A stretch of DNA of 64,000 nt from Guyanagaster necrorhizus (Eukaryota > Basidiomycota > Agaricomycetes > Agaricales > Physalacriaceae): the NCBI RefSeq assembly GCF_019112545.1, contig NW_025064886.1, forward strand, positions 870,490 through 934,489. The letters run 5' to 3'. The notes below the pieces were generated by a model. That model was not told where the DNA came from. It searched no databases and worked only from the letters and a program-made list of their open reading frames with translations. Both the position numbers and the translations under genes were made by a program. Shown piece after piece: positions 35,154-45,911 of this stretch (its first letter is position 1; every line of letters starts with the position of its first letter).

Positions 35154-38004
35154 ATGTTACGGCTGTCGAGGCAGCTCGTAACACGCACATCTGTGCACCG
35201 TCTGCTGCCGCCCAAGTCCCGACATGCCCTTCGTTCTTTCCACGTAACTCGACGCTGCCTCACGGACCCCCATGCAGAGCGAAAGTTTCGGTTTGCCAAA
35301 ATTCGCGCGCGGCTCCGACCTGGGTTGGCTACCCATGAATTGACGGCGTTGGTGGGGGAATTGGAGGTGCTAGCGCCGTCACCGTCGTACATGGATGCTG
35401 TGTACGCGGAGATTGAGGAGAAATATCCTGGCCTGAATAAAGAGAAATTGGCATTCCTGCTGGAGGGCGGTTTGGATTCGAATGGTGCGTCTGCTTCCCG
35501 TCGTAAATTTCTCAGTTTTATTCTTAGGATTCTTGTAGAAATCGACTTTCCTGAGGCTGCCAGCACATTTCTCATGAAGTTGGAAGAACCACATGTCCAG
35601 GATGCTCTCCAGTCTCTCGACGAGGAAAAGCAGTTCGAACTATTGGATCTCAAGTCTGCGCTACCCTATGACGACTTTTCGGACCTGAGCGCGTTCCACG
35701 ATATTGCCGACTTTCTGCGGGAGAATGAAATTGACGTTGACTTCTCTCACTTGCCGGAGGTGTTCTATGAAAGTAAGTTCTTTTCATTGTTGTGTATGCG
35801 CGACGAAGTGCATCATATTGCTCTATGTCTGCACTTATTTTCGCATCATTTTTTCTGACGTCCCTCTAACTCATCCTTATAGGAAATCTTCAGGTACCCG
35901 AAGAACCAATGTCGGAAGAGCCTGAAATTCTGTTCTCTGGCTACGAAGACGCTCTTCAGAGAGTCGACTCATTTTCTCTGCCACAACCAGAAGAGCTATT
36001 ATCGTTAGAGGGGCCACCGCCACTCCCTCCTATAGCTTCCAGTTCTAGTGAATCCACGACAGAACCATCATTATCGGAAGACCTCCCACCTCCAGTTGAA
36101 CTGTTTGTACCGCCTGCCCAGAACGTGGAAGTGGTGCCAGTGTTGCCTTCAGATCTGAGGCCATCTCAATCAGCTATAAAGGACTCAACACAGACCCTGG
36201 AAAATCCCTCTTCGCCTGAATCCCTTGTACCGGAACCACCTCTATCTGAGCCTGTGTCGGTTGTGCCACCGATATTGGAATCTTCTACCCCGGAATTCGA
36301 TTTATCAGAACCTGAAACGCTCGCAGAACCTTCTGCTACGTCAGAACATGTCCTAGAATTGTCTCAAGCTCTACCTTCGGAATCATTACAGTCATCGGAT
36401 CCCACCACACAACGTGAGCACTGCTGTTGTATAGAGAAAGGTGTACTTATGTGTCCGTGCAGAGGATTCACCACTTCCTCCGGACGCAGATTCTACGTCC
36501 GCCAACCTAGATCCTGCGGAAGAGCATCAGCAGTATGTCAAGACCTTTTTCGACAAGTTCAATGAACCTGCTGTCGATAAGGCCATCGACCAGTTTGACC
36601 ACGATACCCGAACTGATTTGCTGAGCCTGATAACAAATGCTTCGGAAACGAACTTTGCGGATCCAAAGTGGTTCCCCGCAATTGTGGATTTCTTATCTCA
36701 GCGTGGAATTGCTCTCAACGTTTCTGATCTTCCAGAGCATTTTTACATGAGTAAGCGTTCCTGTTCTAACAATGCTGCTGTAACTAACTTGCATTGGCAG
36801 AGCCTGAAGCGCCGAAACGACAAGTCTATCTCAAGGGTCTTGGCAGTTTTGCTCCGAGCAGACCTAATTTCCAGCAGACCGTGAAATGGACGCCTGAACA
36901 AGCTGTTTTCGTTCACGACTTCTTTGTGAAACTGTCACAGCCTGCAGTTCAAGCGGCCATGAAAGGGCTGAAGCCTGACCAAAAGACAGAATTCGGAAAA
37001 ATTCTCGCACAAATGGACTCGGAAGGAGCAGCAAATGAAATGGTTTTGCCTTTTGCTTTGTCGTTTTTGGCTGAGCGCAACATCAACGTGGAGACCGGCC
37101 ACACCATCCTTCCTGGTAAATGGTCTTTTTATCTTTATCTTTTCACAACTTGATGATTCCCACAGACGAAGACCCCGACCAAGAGGAAATCCCACCAGGA
37201 CACCACTGGCCAAACCTTATGACGCCAGACCCTTTGATGGACTCCCGAGACGTTGTAGACTTCCCTCCAACGAAGGACAATCCCTTCCATAACCGGGTGG
37301 TTCTCCGCAATCACAAGTCGATGTTCCATGAGCTGATGGAAGAAAATAACTTTGACTTTGACGACCCAAAAGTCCAACCCGTTCAAACAGACTTGGGTAG
37401 GTCGGCTCCTGAGATATATGAACGGACCGGCATATCAAAACGCTTCAAACTACGTGACCCCAGTATCCACCTATACAGGATCACTCGCCGGGTCATCCAG
37501 CAGACAGGTAAAGGACGGATACCGAGCATGCAGGTCTTCACGATCATTGGGAATGGGAACGGATTGGTCGGGCTTGGTCGGGGTACCCACGCTGACATGT
37601 CGCTCGCCACCATTAAATCGTACTCTCAGGCGATAAAAAACATGGATTATGTGGACCGGTTCGAAGACCGGACAGTGTGGACGGAGGTAGAAAGCAAGTT
37701 TGGTTCAACGAGGATCCTGATGCGACCACGGCCACTAGGGTTCGGGCTGAGGTGTGGACCGACGCTGCATCGGCTGTTCAAAGCTGCAGGCATCAAGGAT
37801 ATCAGTGCCAAGGTGTGGAAGAGCCGGAACCCGATTTTGATTTTGCAGGGTGCGCTGCGGATGCTACAGAGTGGGCATAATCCACTGGGTATGGGTGATG
37901 GTGCTGGGGGCCCGGGGAGAAGGATGCAGAAAGGAGCGGGCATTCGCAGTTATGACTCTGTGACGAGGGCTAGAGGTAGAAGCATGGCTGGGTTGACGGT
38001 ATGA
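35154..38004 (+). CDS. Mitochondrial small-subunit ribosomal protein uS5m with repeat-bearing N-terminal extension
   Basis: Five exons (35154-35772, 35883-36413, 36463-36750, 36801-37115, 37166-38004) sum to 864 codons including stop, in frame throughout. The N-terminus MLRLSRQLVTRTSVHRLLPP is a typical presequence. The C-terminal part is the uS5 domain: double-stranded-RNA-binding-like half with GKGRIPSMQVFTIIGNGNG and GLVGLGRGTHADMSLA, then the uS5 C-terminal half with GFGLRCGPTLHRLFKAAGI and DISAKVWKSRNP. It belongs to the mitoribosome, near the mRNA entry site. Bacterial S5 is about 165 residues. Here some 600 residues precede it, including a Glu/Pro/Ser-rich linker (about 210-390) and three repeats described separately. 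All four introns are phase 1. Confidence 0.9.
35568..37115 (+). repeat. Three tandem coding repeats of 65-68 residues in uS5m
   Basis: Repeat 1 (35568-35772, residues 139-206), repeat 2 (36546-36750, residues 412-479) and repeat 3 (36920-37115, residues 520-584) align without gaps. Shared pattern at the start: F-[LF]-x-K-[LF]-x-[EQ]-P-x-V. Shared pattern in the second half: a hydrophobic segment ending DFL, DFL and SFL, then IDV, IAL and INV. Repeats 1 and 2 end HLPEVFYE and DLPEHFYM, and each is exactly 205 nt up to the splice site. Every copy ends at a phase-1 GT donor. Amino-acid identity is modest, so the duplication is old. Confidence 0.8.
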
Positions 38005-39461
38005 TTACAGAAGCTAAATAATTACTTTGTCTATTGCATGTCAGTGACGAGGTTTTTGGATAAAAGTCAAGGTAACATGAAGCATCCAGCGTATGATAAA
38101 TTTCGCCGCTTGGCTATGGTCGCTTACGTTGTTCTCTGGCTGATAGGAGATATGTTGGGCTGTTGAGGTGCGTAACCTTTTTGTCTTAGAAGGGTATTCT
38201 CAGCCAATGTTCTGTTGCTTCAAGGACATCAAAGCACAGTGCTAGCAGTAGGTCCCGTATCAGTAAGCGCTGGTTGATCGTCTGACCGGCGCGCCGAACA
38301 GGTGTCGCCTGCATGGCAAAAGGCCGCATTAGTCTGAGGCTTGAGCTGAGGTTGCCCGTGATGACCCACTTTCCACATCACTGCGTTGCAGACTCAATAC
38401 TATCCTGAGTTGTGGATCTCAGGAATAAGGCGACCATCTCTCTGCAAGATTCTGCTCACTCTGATCTTTCTTAGCCTCCCGTTTTTGGTGCGATCGCCGA
38501 AAATCATCTTTGCGAATGAATGGCATCTAACTGAAACATTATGCAGGGAATTGCACCAGCACTTCTCGTAGCTCGCGACAGGGAAGCATGTTTTACCAGT
38601 CGCTTCGCTTTGGGACGAATTCTCTGAGTGTTCATCAGACCAGCCTCCAAGAAGACAATGAACAGGACGTGCAGTTCCACGATTTGGGAGCTCAGGCTTG
38701 GCAAAGAGCGGACGACGTCAGAGGAGCACTTACAAAAGAGAGGACTAAAAAGTCTATTTCTCTTGAATCCCGACTTTACAGTGGGACTACTTCGCAGATT
38801 GATGTCGAGTACTTTCTTTATCTCTTGAGCCGACCTTCTGAGCACTGTCACATTGCGCTGACTAAAGCGTGTGTGTACGCGAAAATATCCCCCGACTATC
38901 ATCTCAAAGAGACAGGGAAGTCGAGGACTCCATCATCTTTTCGAAACCTAGCATGAGCGAGAACCTCAGGGATTTGCGGAAGGCGACCACTGTATATGCA
39001 TCGTAGGTGCCAGTTAATCTGAACTCATACAAGTAGGGCTTTGAACAGCTACAGGAAACATAAAGGGTCACACCGGAAAGATGGACATTTTTGACAAACC
39101 TGAATTTTGAGCACAACTGTAATGTTTTAGCAGCATCGTTTGGGGTCAATAAACTTCGCGTTTTGGAGAATTCTCAATCCCATGCAGCCTGCCAGAGATA
39201 GATTGCGGGAGCATGCAAATTTATGTAAAATATCTGCCGAGATCGACCTCCCAAAACATGACCTTATTGTGCACATTCTAGTTTACCTCAAATTCTTATC
39301 TTTCCGGTGTGTGTGTAAATTTGATTGACGAAATTACAATACAAGATGTGTCGAACGTAGAGTAAAATGTCCCTGATGACCCAGCCAACGTAGATGAACA
39401 GCAGATGAAGGTTTTAAACAACACATGAAAACAATGAGATAGCGTTCACCATTAGAAATAT
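38005..39461. other. Intergenic region, no confident gene
   Basis: Frames at 38504-38902 (minus), 38588-38956 (plus) and 38904-39149 (minus) overlap, lack domains and show no coherent splice structure. The region is the joint 3' flank of the convergent uS5m and GH79 genes. Confidence 0.45.
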
Positions 39462-41984
39462 TTATCGGATAAATAATACAGCTATTGCTCCCCAAGCCAT
39501 TGAAAACAAGAGCACTGATCCACCTTTCAAAACATCGTTCAACCCAAGAGCACCAGACTGGCTCTTCTTACTCGTACTTCCATAAACTGGGAACGAGTCA
39601 CCGGAGTGCCCATTAGAAGTAGCTAGGACACTTGCGTCGACTGTCTGTGTGTTGATAGTTTTGGTGTATGCCGTCGTCGCGAATGTAGAAGCTGACTCGG
39701 GAGTGACTTCGGAGACTTCCGATTCAGTGAGGAAGACGAGGGCGAATCCGGGGGCGTTCACAGGAACGCTGCAAGTGTTGGCGGAGGTATCACATGTGAT
39801 GGTAATGACGCTTAGATCGTTCTTGAGGATACCGTCAACAGTGTATTTTGTTCCTAAAGTCTGCGGTTGGGGAGGAAAGGATGAGCGAGGACGAAAGGAG
39901 GACAGGGTGTACACTTACCTGACCAGCCCATGTAATGTTGTCTTTCGTTGATACTGAATCTGATAGAAGATATCTTTTGACGATGAGATCCTAAAACCAG
40001 CAAAGTAGGGTCTTTCTCACTTGACATAAACCTGCTCAGGGACCGTTCCCCCGTCAATTGTAATCGTTGCGGTGTAATCACTAGACCCGGACTCGTCCGT
40101 AATGTAGTTGAATAGGGCAACCTTGGCCAGATTTCCGTTCTCATAGATGGAATACTGTGGGGTATAGATGCTGTCATCATTTCCTCCAAGATCCATGATT
40201 TGTGAAGTTCCTGACGTGCCAAACACTTCAGCAATCGCTAGCGCAGAGTAAAAAATCGAGCCGATCGTCCATTGGTGATAGGTCGATTCATTTGTCGGGG
40301 GAGCTATTGATCAGGATTTTATTAGTGGCTCAGAAAGGAACCAACGGCGTCCAAACCTGTAAAAGGCTGGATTCGATTGTAAGCCAATGCAGTGCAAACC
40401 AAGGAATGAAGTATAACTTGCATTATAATAAACGTTTTGACCTCCAACGTGAATCATAGCTCCGGTAAAGTTGCCGTAGGCCATCTGCAACCCATAGTCA
40501 AGTGCCCACAGAGTCGCACCGAAACTATCCGAGATCCCAGGGAAACCACCACAAGATGCTGTATTCATTTCGAGCATGTAAAATGGCCGATTGTAGGTCT
40601 GCGCAATGGAGGTGGAATTCAGATATGGCTCAACTAATGAAACGCCGGAAGTGTGGTTCAGATAGTCAGGAAATGTAGTCTGCGGATCCACGTATGAGCC
40701 TGTCCCGTACATGGCGAAGCAGTTGTTGTTCGGATAACTGGAGTGGAGGTTAGCATCCTTAAAGAATTAGAGACGTAGTGAGGACTGTTTACTGTTCAAC
40801 TGAGAGCAGTGAGGCTGTCAATGCATGTATCGAGTATGCCTGTATTCCAAACGAGTTCAGGCGCCCAATTTCCAGACACACTAGGCACCACAAGGTTGTT
40901 CTTTGTGGGTATGTTTCCGTCAGCGCTTATGGCACTGATCAGTTCTTGGATTTCGCCATAGTACGATGTCGCATCGTAGCCATCATCTCGATGTCCATGA
41001 CTTTAATAACGATTCGTCAGCTCGCAAACGGAACCCACGGCGACTACGACGCACTCAACGTAAAGATCTGGCTCATTACCGGCTTGAAGTCCTAGCAGTT
41101 TGTCGCCCAAGACGCTTTCGCCATATTCGGCAATGGCAAATCTCCAGTTCGAAGTATCATTGAAAGGTATACCTGCGCTGACATAAGTGGACATTGATAC
41201 CGACAATGGTGTACATACCTAGAAACCAAGCGATGTCAACCAACGAAGATATATTGGCGAATAAATAGAACATGTCCATGTTATAAATGACCGCAGGTGT
41301 TTCTGTCTATAGAGAACAAAGCGTTGGAGAATTCCGTTAATGCCATGAAGCACATATACAAACTGGATTTTGCGAGTCAACTGATTGTTTAGTAATACAT
41401 TTTCCATTGGCATCCGGAAGCTCTTCTTCGTATGTCGCGTATTCTTGTGTATTACCCCCTGCACGTAGCCGTACGCGGCCGCCCCTTTGTGCGATGAGAG
41501 CCATCAGATTTAAGAAGATCGGTTGAATGTGCGTCCTTGAAACTAAGTTAGTAATTATCCTGAGCGCCTATGGACCAAACGATACATACGAGTTCTTCCC
41601 CACTGCATGCAAATATCAAACAGTGCAATTATGTCCTGAACGGCATGGTCACTTACGGACTTGGGTCAGGACAGACATCTCGATTGAGAAGCCATAGAAG
41701 GAGTCAGTCGAGTGAGCGATCGAGAGCCCTGTTACTGATGTATTAACGGCGGGTATGGTCAATGTGAAAGCTGTTGAAGGCGCAGGATCTGGTACAGAGG
41801 GCGCAGCCAATACAGTATCATCGTAGGCTGCGAGTGTTGATGTGGCCGCAGTGGCTGAGGAGGTGGAAGTACCACTGGCTGACTGAGTCTCCCCCAGCGG
41901 AATCTGCCCGTAGACTGTGACACCTTCGACACCCTGCAGGCCAAGAAGGGCGCAGTAACCCAGTGCCAGCAGCTTCAAACGCAT
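39462..41984 (-). CDS. GPI-type GH79 beta-glucuronidase-like glycoside hydrolase
   Basis: The start at 41984 gives a signal peptide (MRLKLLALGYCALLGLQGVEG), then a Ser/Thr/Ala-rich stalk. The barrel follows: FYGFSIEMSVL, RAGGNTQEYA, YNMDMFYLFANISSLVDIAWFLG (with intron), then the acid/base motif LLGLQAGNEPDLY. The nucleophile-bearing strand is FYMLEMNTASCGG, followed by GATLWALDYGLQMA and GAMIHVGGQNVYYN. The C-terminal beta domain (QYSIYENGNLAKVALFNYI) matches the GH79 C-domain. The end is a Ser-rich region plus a hydrophobic tail (VLLFSMAWGAIAVLFIR), which looks like a GPI-anchor signal. GH79 enzymes release glucuronic acid from arabinogalactan-type or proteoglycan sugars; the exact substrate is unknown. 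Many short introns, no damage needed. Confidence 0.85.
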
Positions 41985-42440
41985 TGCTACAGTACGAGAG
42001 TAGGTGGCAGGGTCAACAGGGGGGTATGTAATGGTGGGAGATCATCGGCTGTGAAATTGTTGAGAACTGCGCAGCAGCACCGTGGCAGTCTCGGCATCTT
42101 TAAGAGAATAATGGCTGCTATGCGAAAATAACTAGTCGACAGATGATCAAAGACGGATATCGAGAGAATGACTTACTTCCGAAAATCCCTGTAGGCAGCT
42201 GCAGGCAACACATAATAGTAGTGGAAAACGAGATACTTCGGGCATACAGCAAATATTAAATTATGATAATGCAAGAAATTGTTTACCTATTCCTGTGAGG
42301 ACGTAATATCCCGGTGAAAAGGGGCCTTCATTTGGGCATCTGTGTATGTAGATCGCCTCCCTCGAGGAAGGGAATAACTAGACGGAAGATCAATTCAAAT
42401 TCAAGTTGAAGCTGCCACGCGACACCCATGCGACCTTCTA
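41985..42440. promoter_or_regulatory. Divergent promoter region GH79 / SEC20
   Basis: 456 bp between the two start codons. Minus-strand frames across 42328-42675 are shadows of the SEC20 first exon. No strong TATA element was noted. Confidence 0.4.
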
Positions 42441-43663
42441 ATGCCTCCCATTCCCTCCACGTTCGACGAAGAAATCTCGCAGACGATTGCTTCTGTCGAG
42501 AGGCGTCAGAATGATATTTCGCAGTTCCAAATACCACGTTTATGTACATGCAAAGGACCCCTTCGTGTTCAGCAGAATCTGGCGGCAGAGTTGAGAGAGG
42601 ACCTTGATGCCATCGCACGACAAGTGGAGGTGTGTCGTGTTCCTCTTCGCCGTAATTCTTCTTCTTAGGTCTCACAAGGGGTTAGATTTACTGGTAGGAG
42701 ACCAGAGAGGAGAGAAGAATCGGAGAGAGTTGCAACAAATAGTGGATCGACTCAAGAGCGTGCATAGCAGGTAAAGTTTGCAGCATTGTATGTTGGCAAG
42801 CTCTGATAATATTCCTAGTCTTCGAAAGGATACCCGAGCAGCACTTCTGGAGTCCAAGCGCGCTATAGACGCTTTGAGCAGGTCGAGTCGAGAAGAACTA
42901 CTGAAGTCGTCGGCTGTCACTGAGAAATCGAATGAGAAAGTAACGTGCGTGCATCCTTTTTGATTCTTCCATGTCTCTTGACGTTTTCTTGCAGGGAAGA
43001 CGCATTAATGCAGGCAAATGACACTGTGACGGAGGCCTTCCGGCGGACGATTGGTCTCATGCAAGTGGAACTGGAGAGGTCGGTTGCATCGACTCAGCTG
43101 TTAGGTGGGTCTCTGTCTTCTAGCCTTGCTCTTGCTCATCGTGGTATTCAGATGCATCCTCGGCCTCCCTGCGCGCTACATCGTCTACTCATGACACCCT
43201 CACGAACATAATGGACACCTCAAAGCAACTTATCACCGCCCTGGAGAAGACAGACTGGATAGACCGAGTCTTAATCATATCCGGATTGGTTTTCTTCGCC
43301 CTTGTGGTCCTCCTCATTTTGAAACAGAGGTTGGTGGATCGGGGTATTCGAATAGCGTTCTGGTGGACGCGGTTTATCCCGGACTTTGGTAGTGATGAAG
43401 CCTTGGTGTCCATGGAAGAAGGGATCAAAGCAACGACATTGACTACGACGCTGGTGTCCGTTGCCGCGAGCTCTGTCTCTGCGGCAATATCTTCTCTTTC
43501 TGTGTCCTCTGTTGTTGAAGTGGCGATCTCAAACTCTCTGTGGGAGTCCAGCGCAACGGACCCTGCTACCGAAACAATAGCGTCTTTAACGAATGCAGTT
43601 ATTCCTACAACAACCGATACTATTATGTCACCAGCTACAGAGGATTCACATGATGAGTTGTAG
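42441..43663 (+). CDS. SEC20: Sec20/BNIP1-type SNARE with C-terminal HDEL
   Basis: An ER-resident SNARE needed for retrograde Golgi-to-ER traffic with Ufe1, Use1 and Sec22 and the Dsl1 tether. The N-terminal region is helical (IPSTFDEEISQTIASVERRQ). Joined exons give GLDLLVGDQRGEKNRRELQQ, LRKDTRAALLESKRAIDAL and DALMQANDTVTEAFRRTIG. The SNARE heptad segment leads to LITALEKTDWIDRVLIISG. The membrane anchor is LVFFALVVLLILKQRL. The roughly 100-residue lumenal part is Ser/Thr/Val-rich and ends HDEL just before the stop at 43663. A lumenal HDEL is a known feature of yeast Sec20 and supports the assignment strongly. The first intron probably ends at CACAAG before GGG TTA GAT rather than at the earlier AG. 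Confidence 0.9.
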
Positions 43664-43899
43664 ACCGCGGTATTATATAAATCTTTTGTTGAACGTTATC
43701 ATACAAGCTGCACCCTTTATAAGAACGAAAAAGAAGTGACAGCCTCAACGTCACCATGGAAGCGTAAAACGTTGATGTTTATGGGACCACGTTACGTTAC
43801 TTATATCACTGCTCGCCCGGGGTCTAATCCACTGATGATATCGTAATTCTAGTGGCTATAGTAGGAACATTTCGTGTCTAATATAAAGTAGAGGTGAGG
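43664..43899. other. Short intergenic gap
   Basis: 236 bp between the SEC20 stop and the last plausible POT1 stop on the opposite strand (convergent ends). No gene seen. Confidence 0.4.
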
Positions 43900-45450
43900 T
43901 CAGTATCGTGACAGAAACATTGCATCAAATCGTGCCGGCTTGCGGTTGTGCGACTCAATCGTCTTCCAGCGCTTCTTGCGTCTGAATGATGATGTCAGTC
44001 GAAAACAATATACATGTGCAGAGGAGAGATTTACTCTAGAAACTCTTGCGGATGCACATCAGAACTGGCATCATCTTCATCGAGCTCGGAAATCTTCCGC
44101 TCGAATATCTTGGCCTCGAATCCCCCACTTCTGCCGATAATCATTCATACGTTCTTGATTCTGTATGTTCTTCCCCGTTCTATCGTCTTTCCCATTGGGC
44201 GTACATGGTCCCACATCTTGATCTTCAGTACAGATTCGGCCAGAGACGAGGACCACAATTCGGAGTGCATTGGAATGACCTGATCATTCTTCGTGTAGTC
44301 GGTAACATAGAGTTCGTACAGCTCATTTCCTCCGTTGTCAGATTTAGAAAGCACCCAGAAATTTGTTAACAAGATGTTTTGCAAAAAGCAAAATGGAAAT
44401 AGATTACCTCGACTACACAATCAAAAGTATCCCTGGAATATTTTGTGATCTACATCGCCGATGAGCCTATGTACTCGTCGAGTAACGGAGATGTCAAGTC
44501 CGCGTGTCCCTTCATCAATTTGATGAATGGAGCCTAATTCGAAACGTTCCCGCCCCTTCTCGAGTATTGCGCCCCACCAAGTGAAGAGTTTGGAGCAATA
44601 ATCGGTTTCTTGAGGCTGTGTATTGTGGAAAAGCGGGAATCGAACGCCAATGCCGTTTCGTGCGAGACATGCAGAGAGGGGAACGTCACCTCTGTTGTGA
44701 ATTATCTCTTCCGTTTCCTACTTGTAGACTTCCCACTGAAGCTTATCATGATATCCTATGGCACAGGAATGGCCGTCGTGCCTCCCAATCTGCATTAAAT
44801 TCAGTCGAGCATACTTGTACATGAAAAATTACATTACCTTGACGTCATGAAGAATGACGGGAAGCCAGCACTTGTATTCCTTCGTAAAACAAATGCATTT
44901 AAACCGCTCGGTGAACTGTCTTCAGAGGAGAAAAGACTTGGATCAAGGATCTTTATGGAGCAGGTCCAATCTGCAAACAGTGTCGGTATGGACAAAAAGG
45001 ATCACAACGCAGAATATTACCACCGCAAGAGGTCAGGGATGGTTCCGATGCGGACTTGACTACACCTATGATATTCGTTTGCACGCTCGGGTACATCGTG
45101 TTTGCTTCCTTTACAGCCATATATTGGTTCTGAAGGGAGAATATCAGACAAGCCTGACACATATTGCACAGCTTTCACTTACACAGCCAAAGTCCAATCC
45201 AACGACCATAGCAAGAGGTGGTGAGATTGTGTCGGGCAATGACTCCCCTGGAGCAGCGAACATCTGCTCAGATGAACGATCTGGGTTTAGAGAAGGGAAT
45301 ACTTTACCTTTGGAATCAGTGGCACTGAAAGGAGCGACCACGCTTGGAAAAGCCACCTTGATATCTTCTAGTGGGGCGAGGCCGATGGTTCGTGAATTTA
45401 GGCTTCGAGGAGAAGTCCTTATGTGCGATGTCATGAGATACCGAGGCTGT
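43900..45450 (-). CDS. POT1-like telomere single-strand DNA-binding protein, short and apparently frameshifted
   Basis: Two POT1-type OB folds can be read. OB1: VQTNIIGVVKSASEPSL, then after an intron DWTCSIKILDPSLFSS, then in another frame FKCICFTKEYKCWLP and ILHDVK. Next come an intron and IGRHDGHSCAIGYHDKLQWE. OB2: ETDYCSKLFTWWGAILEKG, then VTRRVHRLIGDV, then in another frame RDTFDCVVE, an intron, YELYVTDYTKNDQ, LKIKMWDHVRPMG and YRIKNV, and a short acidic tail. Two shifts, near 44911-44940 and 44431-44455, are not explained by any intron I can place. The tail ends at about 44030, or at 43900 if one more intron is used. No room remains before SEC20 for a Tpz1/TPP1-binding domain. The family call is firm; intactness is doubtful and the start (about 45450) is a guess. 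Confidence 0.6.
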
Positions 45451-45690
45451 TGTGTCGTTCAATCCAGAATTTCCATCACGGCGCTTTTGGGCTCTCAGGG
45501 CCTTCCTTTGTTTCTGTTCCTCGGTGGCTCTAACAACTGCATCGCATTTGGGCTTCTCTGCGAGAGCCAACGTGTCTGCGAATGCTTCCCATCTTTGGGT
45601 GGCACCGGGCAGGTCATGTGATGCTCCTGCTGTCCACAATTCTCGTATGCTCTCGGCCACCGGGAGGAATGATGGAATATCAATCTGCAC
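45451..45690 (-). other. Coding-like frame upstream of POT1-like gene
   Basis: A minus frame reads IDIPSFLPVAESIRELWTAG, then WEAFADTLALAEKPKCDAVV and EEQKQRKALRAQKRRDG. It has no internal ATG and begins right after a CAG that could be a splice acceptor near 45687. Its charge pattern looks real. It could be a 5' exon of the POT1-like gene or of a separate small gene. It is followed to the left by the frame leading into POT1. Confidence 0.3.
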
Positions 45691-45911
45691 TTATCTCAAT
45701 CCCTTGAGTGCTGCATGGTGATTTTGAGGCGGGATCTAAGGTCGACAGGGGAGAAATGACGCACGCGTGATATTCTTGCGCGTCAAGATCACCTGACTAC
45801 ATTGTTCGGGCCGAGATTGCCGAGACAAACAGGGAGCGAACCTTGTCCAGCCAATGAGGGGTTGCTAGATTACCCTCCTTTCACTCCTTTCTTTCTAACC
45901 ACAACCACGAC

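Noticed and set aside
44854..45621. 255-codon plus-strand open frame
   Set aside because: It is antisense to recognisable POT1 exons, and its protein has no domain.
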